Source of the DNA: a virus
IMG/VR virus record: IMGVR_UViG_3300022594_000028
Span: 1 to 25,527 of that record
DNA length: 25,527 nucleotides
Strand: one strand, 5' to 3'
Part shown: piece by piece, positions 1 through 6,435 of the stretch
How positions within the stretch are numbered: the first letter of the stretch is position 1
How the letters are laid out: each line of letters opens with the position of its first letter
Translations under genes and position numbers: made by a program
The notes under the pieces: model-generated
Databases searched by the model: none
The model's input: the letters and a program-made list of their open reading frames with translations, nothing else
What the model was told of the DNA's origin: nothing

Positions 1-279
1 CACCCTACCCTTGCGGATCACATCAAGGCTGGTGGAACTGTTAAGGATCTTGCAGATACTTATGCCAATATCTACACACGTAAACTAGGTGTGACTGTAC
101 CTGACTCAACTCAAAACAAAGACATCATGGCTGCGGTTACGCACCCTAATGGTCCTATCAATCAGAATGATTTTGAGACTTCGTTACAGGCTAACCCTAT
201 CTGGCGCACAACGCCAGAAGCACACAACATTGCTTCCAACTTTATAGATACTATTGCTAAGACTTGGGGATTAGGATAA
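1..279 (+). CDS. C-terminal end of a phage internal virion or structural protein (5' partial)
   Basis: The reading frame is open from the first base and ends with TAA, so only the last 92 residues of a longer protein are present. They are soluble and mostly helical in character, with no membrane segment. A stretch around residues 40-70 (DP-less 'ITHPNGPIN' region followed by DFETSLQANPIW) resembles the end of large virion proteins encoded upstream of scaffold and capsid genes in environmental phages. That resemblance is from memory and not tested. The stop codon overlaps the ATG of the next gene (TAATG), so the two are probably co-translated. Function is inferred from position only: an internal (DNA-ejection) or portal-associated protein. 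Confidence 0.5.
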   Translation, partial: HPTLADHIKAGGTVKDLADTYANIYTRKLGVTVPDSTQNKDIMAAVTHPNGPINQNDFETSLQANPIWRTTPEAHNIASNFIDTIAKTWGLG

Positions 280-1403
280 TGGCTAGCGATCGTATTGTTG
301 ATAGAGGTTATGTAGATACATCAACTCTTGCTGGTATTGCTAAAGCATCGGCAAATAATGCTGCTGGTTATTCAGCAGCACGTACCGTAGAAAATCCAGG
401 GCCAACAGTTAATACATCTAATGTTGTTGCTCCAGTATCTGGTTACTCCGCTGCTCGCGATATAGAAAATCCAACACCCAATGCGGGTGGAATTACTCCA
501 GATCAGCAAACAAAAGATGCTTTTGCTCAGATGGCAGATCAGTTACGTCAATGGGGACTTGGTTCTCTTGCTGATGTATACACATCACTAGCAGTTAAAG
601 GTGAGACGGCAGCCAGCGCACTTAATAAAATTAAGTACGATACTAGCATTAACCCAGCAACAGGTAAGGCTTGGAATGCAGACTATGCTGCTCGCTTTGC
701 TGGTAATGCTGCGCGTGTAGCAAAAGGTCTTAACGCTATGACTGAAGGCGCATACCTTGCGGCTGAAGATTCATATGCTAATACATTAAAGTCTTACGGC
801 TTAGGCAACATGCTTAGCACTGATCGTTCTGCAAATGAAAAGATGTTTGCTAATTACATCGGCAATGATCTAGATCAAACAGAGTTTGCTAACCGTATTA
901 AGGTTGCAAGCGATAGCGTTATTAACGCTGACCCGCAGGTAATGCAAACCTTTAAGACTTACTATGGCACGCTTACTACTAGCGACTTAGTTGCTTACGC
1001 ACTTGCTCCTGATGAGACACTACCTAAGTTGAAGCAGCAAATTGCTGCAGCACAAGTAGGCACAGCAGCCACAGAGCAGGGACTATCTGTTGATGCTACA
1101 CGTGCTAACTACCTAGCCCAGCAGATGGGTGGATACGGCAGCCTTGGTAACGTGGCTGGTATGTATCAGAATGCTGCTGAAGCAACTGGTCGTGGTACAA
1201 CACTCAGCAATATCTATAATCAGTCTGGCATTAAGTATGACCAGACTACTGCTGAGAATGAATACTTACTTCAAAGCAATGATGCAGCAGCAACGCGCAA
1301 GCGTCTTGCATCACTAGAACGTGCCTCGTTCTCTGCCGACTCTGGAGTTAATCCAATGGCAGGAAACCTTGCTAGTGCAAGAACAGTACAAGGTAAGTTC
1401 TAA
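279..1403 (+). CDS. Putative internal virion / DNA-ejection protein
   Basis: A 374-residue protein rich in Ala, Asn, Ser and Tyr. The ATG at 279 overlaps the upstream stop as TAATG and was preferred to an in-frame ATG 15 bases earlier. Near the N-terminus the motif GYSAAR-x-(V/I)-ENP-x-P occurs twice, about 35 residues apart, and a weaker form (LASARTVQ) ends the protein. The middle (residues 75-330) is helical with many short Ala-rich helices and no transmembrane segment. The place directly before the scaffold and capsid genes suits a minor head or ejection protein. I recognise the general type from uncultured phages but cannot name a family. A tape measure is unlikely at this length and position. 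Confidence 0.5.
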   Translation: MASDRIVDRGYVDTSTLAGIAKASANNAAGYSAARTVENPGPTVNTSNVVAPVSGYSAARDIENPTPNAGGITPDQQTKDAFAQMADQLRQWGLGSLADVYTSLAVKGETAASALNKIKYDTSINPATGKAWNADYAARFAGNAARVAKGLNAMTEGAYLAAEDSYANTLKSYGLGNMLSTDRSANEKMFANYIGNDLDQTEFANRIKVASDSVINADPQVMQTFKTYYGTLTTSDLVAYALAPDETLPKLKQQIAAAQVGTAATEQGLSVDATRANYLAQQMGGYGSLGNVAGMYQNAAEATGRGTTLSNIYNQSGIKYDQTTAENEYLLQSNDAAATRKRLASLERASFSADSGVNPMAGNLASARTVQGKF

Positions 1404-1532
1404 ATAGATTCCCGATGTGGACCAGCCAGCCCCACACGGTGTAACAGTCTGGTAGTAGAAGCCATCCTAAGTTCCCCGATTTAGGTATGCGGTCTGCGAA
1501 ATCAACTAACGATATATGGGAGGACGGTTGCT
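1404..1532 (+). promoter_or_regulatory. Structured untranslated leader before the scaffold gene
   Basis: This 129-base gap is the longest non-coding stretch in the otherwise tightly packed virion block. It can form two small stems: TGTGG/CCACA (1416-1420 with 1432-1436, 11-base loop) and CCTAA/TTAGG (1466-1470 with 1481-1485). An alternative pairing GATTT/AAATC uses 1479-1483. The element TTCCCGAT (1409-1416) recurs as TTCCCCGAT (1472-1480). A strong ribosome-binding site GGGAGGA (1518-1524) lies 8 bases before the ATG at 1533. No convincing sigma-70 promoter was found. It may be a processing site, an attenuator or a late-gene leader. Confidence 0.4.
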
Positions 1533-2009
1533 ATGAGCAACAATTACTGGGACGAAGATGAAGACGATATGGATACACCTCAGCAGAACTTGGAAGGCAA
1601 CGACTTAATTAAGCAGTTGCGTAAAGCCAAGCGTGCAGATGAGAAGCGTATCAAAGAATTGTCTGAACAACTTGAAGGATTCTCTAAAGCGCAACGAGAG
1701 TCGGTAATCAAGAAAGTCCTAGAAACAAAAGGTGTAAGCCCAAAGGCTGCACGTCTGATCGTCAACGATCTTCAAGACATTAACGAGGAGTCAGTTGCAA
1801 ACTGGCTCGATGATAATGCTGAGATCTTTGGCTTAGATGTACAGCAGGCACAGCCTGAACAAACACTAGATCGTGCGGCACTACGCCAGCAGGATGTAGT
1901 AACACAGCAGGCGCTTACGCCTGACCGTTCTGAAGATGCAGCGATGCGTCTCAATGAGGCTACATCAGCCGAAGAGATTATCGCAATGATTCAGTCGGGT
2001 AACTTTTAA
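1533..2009 (+). CDS. Capsid scaffolding protein
   Basis: A 158-residue, highly charged protein. It has an acidic N-terminus (residues 6-13 almost all Asp/Glu), a predicted coiled coil at about residues 24-56 (alternating Lys/Arg and Glu with Leu and Ile heptads), then a small helical region and a Gln-rich linker, ending in a short helical tail (EEIIAMIQSGNF). This composition and size, and the place one gene before the major capsid protein, are typical of phage scaffolds, which guide procapsid assembly and then leave the shell. A GGGAGGA ribosome-binding site decides the ATG. No protease motif is visible. The call rests on composition and order rather than on a specific family match. Confidence 0.75.
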   Translation: MSNNYWDEDEDDMDTPQQNLEGNDLIKQLRKAKRADEKRIKELSEQLEGFSKAQRESVIKKVLETKGVSPKAARLIVNDLQDINEESVANWLDDNAEIFGLDVQQAQPEQTLDRAALRQQDVVTQQALTPDRSEDAAMRLNEATSAEEIIAMIQSGNF

Positions 2010-2047
2010 ACCAACCGATACTAACCCCTCATAAGGAGGTGCAATAA

Positions 2048-3217
2048 ATGGCTAATGCATATACAACCACTGGCTCCAACTCGCTTGGAGGTACAGTAGG
2101 TGGTGCTGGTCTCGTACAGAAGGCGTATGATCGTCTTATCGAGTTCGCACTCCGTGCACAACCACTTATCCGCTCCGTAGCAGATAAGACCCCAGCCCGT
2201 CAGAGCATTCCTGGCTCATCTGTAGTCTTGCAGCGTTACGTTGACTTGACCAAGCAGACAACTACTCTCACAGAGCAGACTGATCCAGATGCTGTAGCAC
2301 TTGCTACACCAACATACACCACCATTACTCTTGCTGAGTATGGTAACGCAGTACTCGTTACACGCGCTCTCGAACTCTTCAGCCTTGCTGACGTAGATCC
2401 AGCCGTTGCTAACATCATTGCGTTCAACATGGCAGACTCAATCGATGACGTTGCACAGAACGTACTCCGCACAGGACAGAACGTTCTCCGTGCTGGTAAC
2501 TACACATCTACTGCAGGCATCACATCTTCAGACACATTCACCTCAGCACTTGCTCGTAAGACAACTGCTAAGTTGCGTGCTAACAAGGCTATCCCACGTA
2601 AGGGTTCACTTTACTGGGCAGGTATCCACCCAGAAGTTTCACACGATCTCCGTGCTGAGACAGGCGTAGGATCATGGCGTCAGCCACACGAATACCAGAG
2701 CAACGATGCTATCTGGGCAGGCGAAATTGGAACATACGAAGGTGCATTCTATGTTGAATCACCACGTCTTTTCAATGACTTCTCAGGTGCTGCTAAGTCA
2801 ACATCAACAACCACAACAACTGCTGCTGCTGCATCAGGTGCTGTCGTTATTGCTGTCACTTCTACATCAGGTATCTTGGTATCTGACACTGTAGCAGGCA
2901 CAGGTATCGCTACTGGTTCACAGGTTGTATCTATCTCAGGTACAAACGTCACACTTGATACCGCAGTTACATCTGCTGGTGTTACATCAGGTGCGTCAAT
3001 CACCTTTACACATGAGACAAAGGTATTCAATACCTACTTCGCTGGACAGCAGGCACTTGCCGAAGCCGTCGCCGAAGAGCCACATGTTGTTATCGGACCA
3101 GTCGTTGACAAGTTGATGCGTCACCGTCCACTCGGATGGTATGGCGTTCTCGGTCATGCGATCTACCGTGAAGAAGCACTCTACCGTGTAGAGACATCTT
3201 CCTCAATTAACTACTAA
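2048..3217 (+). CDS. Major capsid protein, N4-gp56-like, with inserted beta domain
   Basis: A 389-residue protein behind a perfect AAGGAGGT site (2033-2040). The body (residues 20-250) contains the features of the N4 gp56 family of HK97-fold capsid proteins: an N-terminal helical arm with KTPARQSIPGSSVVLQRY, then an EYGNAVLVTRALE strand-helix region, and a C-terminal segment (residues 322-389) with HVVIGPVVDKLMRHRPLGWYGVLG. Between them, about residues 251-320, lies a Thr/Ser/Val-rich insert whose repeats (GTGIATGSQVVSISGTNVTL) look like a small all-beta domain common in virion proteins. The insert probably projects from the capsid surface. Family assignment is from memory; the role as the main shell protein is well supported by size, order and the strong ribosome-binding site. 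Confidence 0.82.
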   Translation: MANAYTTTGSNSLGGTVGGAGLVQKAYDRLIEFALRAQPLIRSVADKTPARQSIPGSSVVLQRYVDLTKQTTTLTEQTDPDAVALATPTYTTITLAEYGNAVLVTRALELFSLADVDPAVANIIAFNMADSIDDVAQNVLRTGQNVLRAGNYTSTAGITSSDTFTSALARKTTAKLRANKAIPRKGSLYWAGIHPEVSHDLRAETGVGSWRQPHEYQSNDAIWAGEIGTYEGAFYVESPRLFNDFSGAAKSTSTTTTTAAAASGAVVIAVTSTSGILVSDTVAGTGIATGSQVVSISGTNVTLDTAVTSAGVTSGASITFTHETKVFNTYFAGQQALAEAVAEEPHVVIGPVVDKLMRHRPLGWYGVLGHAIYREEALYRVETSSSINY

Positions 3218-3232
3218 TAGTTGACTGACTGC

Positions 3233-3264
3233 AGGGCTGAGAACGGCGAACACGACTCAGCCTT
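3233..3264 (+). terminator. Hairpin after the capsid gene (attenuator or partial terminator)
   Basis: A 9-bp stem (3233-3241 with 3256-3264, one G-U pair) encloses a 14-base loop, 16 bases after the capsid stop. No run of T follows, so it is not a standard intrinsic terminator. It may protect the 3' end of the capsid message or reduce downstream expression. Confidence 0.45.
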
Positions 3265-3291
3265 GTGGTAAGTCCACTACTAAGGAGCAGC

Positions 3292-3552
3292 ATGACTAAG
3301 TATTACTTGACTCCTCCTACTGAGGAGTACGGTCCAGCAGGTGGCGGGCGTTTGTTTATTCGCTATCGCTTGACACGTGGGGTCAGCCTCATGATGAACG
3401 GTGGCGTGTGGTCTACTACAACATTCCCAACTGAGGATGTTATGAAAGCAGCAGACTTGTTCTACTTAGGTGGACATGAATACGAAATTAACAAAGGGAT
3501 CTACGACAGCCTTACGGCTCAGGGATTTGGGGCGTACGTTAGGGCGGTATAG
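3292..3552 (+). CDS. Small hypothetical virion-region protein
   Basis: An 86-residue protein starting at the ATG behind AAGGAG (3282-3287); an upstream in-frame GTG lies in the hairpin and was rejected. It has an N-terminal YYLTPPTEEYGPAGGG segment, two short beta-like stretches around residues 20-45, and a C-terminal helical region ending in GFGAYVRAV. There are no cysteines, membrane segments or catalytic motifs. The position straight after the capsid gene suggests a head-completion, decoration or connector role, but no family is recognised. Its stop overlaps the GTG start of the next gene (TAGTG). Confidence 0.6.
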   Translation: MTKYYLTPPTEEYGPAGGGRLFIRYRLTRGVSLMMNGGVWSTTTFPTEDVMKAADLFYLGGHEYEINKGIYDSLTAQGFGAYVRAV

Positions 3553-4010
3553 TGGACAATTCATTATGTATTGAAAAGGGACACATCACAAAAATTGTAA
3601 ACATTAATCCGTTTACATATGAGCCAGAGTATTACGGCTGCACACGGTGTGATGCTAGGTCAAATACCAAGTGGGTAGACATTGAAGAAAAGCCAATCGA
3701 TCACAGCAAGTGTGACTACGATCCTTGCTTTGGATGCAAGGCTCGCGGTTTGCAGTTGATGACTGGCGATGCAGCAGGCAACATTATTGCCAGCGGTACT
3801 ACCCAAAAGAAGTGGGACAAAGAGTTGCAGTTATACAGGGACGCCAAAGCACAAGGCGTACAACCTGCTGGCACTTCAACAAAAGCAATACGTGCTGCGC
3901 TTACAGCAAGTGAGACTCTTAACAAGGCTTACAATGCAAACAAGATGCCAGCAACACAACACATTACAAAAGAAACCGTAGCAGTAATGAAAGAAATGGG
4001 AACAATATAA
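3552..4010 (+). CDS. Cysteine-rich zinc-ribbon-like protein of unknown function
   Basis: A 152-residue protein with a GTG start that overlaps the previous stop. The N-terminal half has six cysteines in pairs: C6, CTRC (about 30-33), C54 and C59 with CFGC (59-62), which could bind one or two zinc ions. The C-terminal half is basic and helical (KKWDKELQLYRDAKAQGVQPAGTS region, then a Lys/Ala-rich helix) without cysteines. Similar proteins seem common next to capsid genes in phages of uncultured actinobacteria, in my recollection, but their role is unknown. A nucleic-acid-binding head component or an assembly factor are both possible. It overlaps the next gene by TAATG. Confidence 0.6.
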   Translation: MDNSLCIEKGHITKIVNINPFTYEPEYYGCTRCDARSNTKWVDIEEKPIDHSKCDYDPCFGCKARGLQLMTGDAAGNIIASGTTQKKWDKELQLYRDAKAQGVQPAGTSTKAIRAALTASETLNKAYNANKMPATQHITKETVAVMKEMGTI

Positions 4011-4204
4011 TGGCTGCAATGCGACCAATGTCTGCTAAGTCAGACAAGAAGCAAGATGCAAAAGCAATGTCAGGAATGAAGCCTTTCCAGAAGGCAGCAT
4101 TCAAGAAGGCTGATGCAAAGATGGACAAGAAGAAGCCAACTGCTAAGGCAGACATGAAGATGGATAAGGCTTTGGCTAAGAAGATTATGAAGAAGGGCAA
4201 GTAG
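4010..4204 (+). CDS. Very basic Lys/Met/Ala-rich small protein
   Basis: A 64-residue protein in which roughly a third of residues are lysine, with Met and Ala filling most of the rest and repeated K-A-D-x-K-M-D-K units (about residues 34-58). There is no hydrophobic core, so it is probably disordered and binds nucleic acid or an acidic partner. TAATG overlap with the preceding gene indicates coupling. A role in neutralising packaged DNA, like other basic head proteins, is a guess from composition and from the neighbouring basic genes. Confidence 0.55.
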   Translation: MAAMRPMSAKSDKKQDAKAMSGMKPFQKAAFKKADAKMDKKKPTAKADMKMDKALAKKIMKKGK

Positions 4205-4205
4205 C

Positions 4206-4358
4206 ATGTGCGTTGAATGCGGATGCACTGATGCCAACGGCAATCAGATGCGAGTAACAATCAAGGCTGGCGTTCGCGTCGCCGAAGGTCAGAGCGCAGA
4301 CATCATCAAAGGCTTTGACGTACCACCACCAACAGCAGAAAGAAATAAGGTAATGTAA
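4206..4358 (+). CDS. 50-residue CxxCxC small protein
   Basis: ATG at 4206, one base after the previous stop, and TAA at 4356-4358 immediately before the next ATG. The N-terminus has three cysteines in MCVECGCTD (C2, C5, C7), followed by a beta-like stretch (MRVTIKAGVRVAEG) and a Pro-rich end. The exact fit between its neighbours supports it being real. The cysteine cluster could bind zinc or another metal. No family is recognised. Confidence 0.6.
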   Translation: MCVECGCTDANGNQMRVTIKAGVRVAEGQSADIIKGFDVPPPTAERNKVM

Positions 4359-4592
4359 ATGGCTAATGAATACATGCAGTCAAATGTCAATGGTGCTGGA
4401 CTCGTTCCTCCACACAAGACACGTAGCAAGGCAACAGATTTCTCATCAGCAGGATCAGACTTCTATGGCGGAGTAGGACCAGGAACTGCTAACGTAGTTC
4501 CACCACGCTCAGCACAGGGTGCAACTGCTAACGGTCCATCACAGTTGGTACAGGGTATCTACACCCAGCCAGCAGGCGGACGTAAGATCTAA
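4359..4592 (+). CDS. Gly/Ser/Pro-rich small hypothetical protein
   Basis: A 77-residue protein of low complexity, rich in Gly, Ala, Ser and Pro, without cysteines or hydrophobic segments. It starts directly after the previous stop and ends two bases before the next ATG. It is probably mostly unstructured. Its place in the run of small virion-region genes suggests a minor head or tail-connector component, but nothing in the sequence shows a function. Confidence 0.55.
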   Translation: MANEYMQSNVNGAGLVPPHKTRSKATDFSSAGSDFYGGVGPGTANVVPPRSAQGATANGPSQLVQGIYTQPAGGRKI

Positions 4593-4594
4593 GA

Positions 4595-4831
4595 ATGCCT
4601 AATCGCATTCCAACGGGAAGTATTACTACACCTCCAGTTCGCAAGTCTGCAGCAGCACACCCAGCAGTAAAGCCTGTTGAGAATGCTGGTAGCAAGATTG
4701 TAAACAAGGGTGGGTATACAACCACATACAACTCAAAAGGTCAGCCTACATCCATTAAGGATAACAAGTCTGGCGCTACTGCAGGTACTGCATACACCAA
4801 GGGTTTCCTCGGTGGCGGAGGTACTAAGTAA
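4595..4831 (+). CDS. Basic Gly/Thr-rich small hypothetical protein
   Basis: A 78-residue basic protein. The N-terminus is Pro- and Ala-rich; residues 37-60 (KIVNKGGYTTTYNSKGQPTS) look like a short beta hairpin; the tail is Gly-rich (FLGGGGTK). It overlaps the next gene by one base (TAATG). No family is recognised. It shares the basic, disordered style of its neighbours. Confidence 0.55.
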   Translation: MPNRIPTGSITTPPVRKSAAAHPAVKPVENAGSKIVNKGGYTTTYNSKGQPTSIKDNKSGATAGTAYTKGFLGGGGTK

Positions 4832-4992
4832 TGCCTAAGGGCATGGGATTCAAGGCAGCACAGAAAGACATCTCTAAAAAGTCTAACGTCTCCATGAAAT
4901 CCGCTGGTGCAATTCTTGCAGCCAGCACACGTAAGGCAAGTCCTTCTGCAAAGAAGGCAAATCCAAATCTGAAGAAGGTTAAAGGAAAATAA
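4831..4992 (+). CDS. 53-residue lysine-rich protein
   Basis: ATG at 4831 overlaps the previous stop and the TAA at 4990-4992 abuts the next ATG. About a third of the 53 residues are Lys or Arg, with Ser and Ala (MPKGMGFKAAQKDISKK at the start, NPNLKKVKGK at the end). A short helix with an AGAILAAST stretch lies in the middle (residues 25-33). The composition suggests DNA binding or a disordered basic peptide. No known family. Confidence 0.6.
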   Translation: MPKGMGFKAAQKDISKKSNVSMKSAGAILAASTRKASPSAKKANPNLKKVKGK

Positions 4993-5250
4993 ATGTTAGA
5001 CCCAAGACTGAAGCGAGCAGGAGTGTCAGGCTTTAACAAGCCTAAGCGCACACCTAGTCATCCAACCAAATCACATGTTGTTGTGGCTAAAGAAGGAACA
5101 CAGGTTAAAACTATTCGCTTCGGTCAACAGGGTGTAACTGGCGATCACAAGCCAACAGCACGTCAGGCTTCATTCAAAGCCCGTCATGCTAAGAACATTG
5201 CCAAGGGCAAGATGAGTGCCGCATACTGGGCAGACAAGGTGAAGTGGTAA
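4993..5250 (+). CDS. Conserved basic phage protein (RYKARH / SAAYWxxKxKW type)
   Basis: An 85-residue basic protein. Residues 25-48 form a beta-like segment containing VKTIRFGQQGVTG, and the end has SFKARHAKNIAKGKMSAAY followed by WADKVKW. The pattern IRFG - (F/Y)KARH - KMSAAYW - KW recurs in small proteins of many phages and some giant viruses, and I recognise it from environmental phage genomes next to capsid genes. Its function is not known; a nucleic-acid-binding virion protein is plausible. The stop overlaps the ATG of the next gene. It is the most recognisable of the small genes between capsid and tail. Confidence 0.65.
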   Translation: MLDPRLKRAGVSGFNKPKRTPSHPTKSHVVVAKEGTQVKTIRFGQQGVTGDHKPTARQASFKARHAKNIAKGKMSAAYWADKVKW

Positions 5251-5531
5251 TGGGAATACATGCTCGCGTAGGTTCAACACTTACAGATGAACTAAACCGC
5301 CTTGCTAATGGTGGCGGATCTTACCCAGATAAATCTGCATACCTAGCAGATCAAGGCGCAGCAAGCGCATGGGCTGGAGTCAATCCACCTATGGCTGTAC
5401 AAGGCGCACTTAATAAGAAGTATGGTATTACTGATCCCAAGTTGTACTTGGGTATCACTGGTGTATGTAATGCACTTGCAGGCACAACAGGACTAGATGC
5501 CGTAACCGCACTACGACAGGTGGCTTTTTAA
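5250..5531 (+). CDS. Small hypothetical protein, possible head-tail connector
   Basis: A 93-residue protein. ATG at 5250 overlaps the previous stop (TAATG); an in-frame GTG six bases earlier was not chosen. It is helical, with a Gly-rich loop (residues 21-25, NGGGS) and a C-terminal half (residues 55-93) that could form two helices. No cysteines or membrane segments. It overlaps the next gene by TAATG. Position before the adaptor-like protein suggests a head-completion part, but the sequence itself gives no function. Confidence 0.55.
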   Translation: MGIHARVGSTLTDELNRLANGGGSYPDKSAYLADQGAASAWAGVNPPMAVQGALNKKYGITDPKLYLGITGVCNALAGTTGLDAVTALRQVAF

Positions 5532-6427
5532 TGGCAACTACATTTCTTGACATCATCAACGATGTCCAACTTGACCTTAGTGGTTTTACCTACCGTCAAG
5601 ATCGTGTTACCTATTTAACACAGGCTGCTACAAGCGGCGACTTAATTTTATATGTAGCCTCAACTGAGAACATTGGTAAGGGTATCCTTGAAATTGAAGA
5701 TGAGATGATCTGGGTAGACTCATACGATCGTCAGTCTAATACAATTACTGTTGCGCCTTTTGGTCGCGGCTACAACTCAACAGTTGCGTCAACACATAGT
5801 GCTAACTCTAAGGTAGTTATTACTCCTACCTACCCACGCGTAGCAATCAAGCGTGCTATCAACGATACTATCAATGCTGTATACCCAAAGGTATTTGCAG
5901 TTGGTACTACCGCTGTATCATTCCTTGCTAGCCGTACTACTTACCCAGTACCAGCCGAAGCAATTCAGATTCTTTCAATGGCATGGCAGTCTGTTGGACC
6001 AACCAAGGAATGGCTACCTATTCGCCAGTGGCGTTGGGATCCAATCGCATTTCCATCTGCGTTCCCTACTGGTCGTACTGTATCTGTATACGACAACGTT
6101 CTTCCAGGTCGTACTATTAACATTGTGTATGCACACTTGCCAGTTACAATGACAAGCATTACAGATGACTTTGAAACCGTAACTGGTTTGCCCATCTCTA
6201 TGCGAGATGTAATTATCTACGGCGCAGCATGGCGTTTGTCTTCGTACATTGATCCAGCCCGTGTATCTATTACAGGTGCAGCCGCTGACGAATTTGATAC
6301 CAAGCGACCATACGGTTCTGGTGCAAACATTACTAAGCAACTCCTTGCTCTTTACACACAGCGTCTTGAAGAAGAATCGCTGAAGCAGAAGATCCAGTTC
6401 CCAACCCGCGTCCACTACAGCCGATAG
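5531..6427 (+). CDS. Putative head-tail adaptor / neck protein
   Basis: A 298-residue protein. Residues 30-95 form a beta domain with the pattern 'SGDLILYVAST - LEIEDEMIWVDS - ITVAPFGRGYNST - HSANSKVVI', which is also found in the N-terminus of the next gene. The remainder has a helix (PRVAIKRAINDTINAVYPKV) followed by beta segments and a C-terminal helical part (residues 255-298). The order helix bundle plus beta domain is reminiscent of tail-tube or neck adaptors that follow capsid genes, and similar proteins occur in this position in environmental phages. The exact role, adaptor or tail-tube subunit, is not determined. TAATG overlap with the upstream gene supports coupling. Confidence 0.55.
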   Translation: MATTFLDIINDVQLDLSGFTYRQDRVTYLTQAATSGDLILYVASTENIGKGILEIEDEMIWVDSYDRQSNTITVAPFGRGYNSTVASTHSANSKVVITPTYPRVAIKRAINDTINAVYPKVFAVGTTAVSFLASRTTYPVPAEAIQILSMAWQSVGPTKEWLPIRQWRWDPIAFPSAFPTGRTVSVYDNVLPGRTINIVYAHLPVTMTSITDDFETVTGLPISMRDVIIYGAAWRLSSYIDPARVSITGAAADEFDTKRPYGSGANITKQLLALYTQRLEEESLKQKIQFPTRVHYSR

Positions 6428-6435
6428 GTAGATAG

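Noticed and set aside
1404-1532. tRNA-like or group I intron RNA in the gap before the scaffold gene
   Set aside because: No cloverleaf with a T-arm or acceptor pairing and no intron core motifs could be found.
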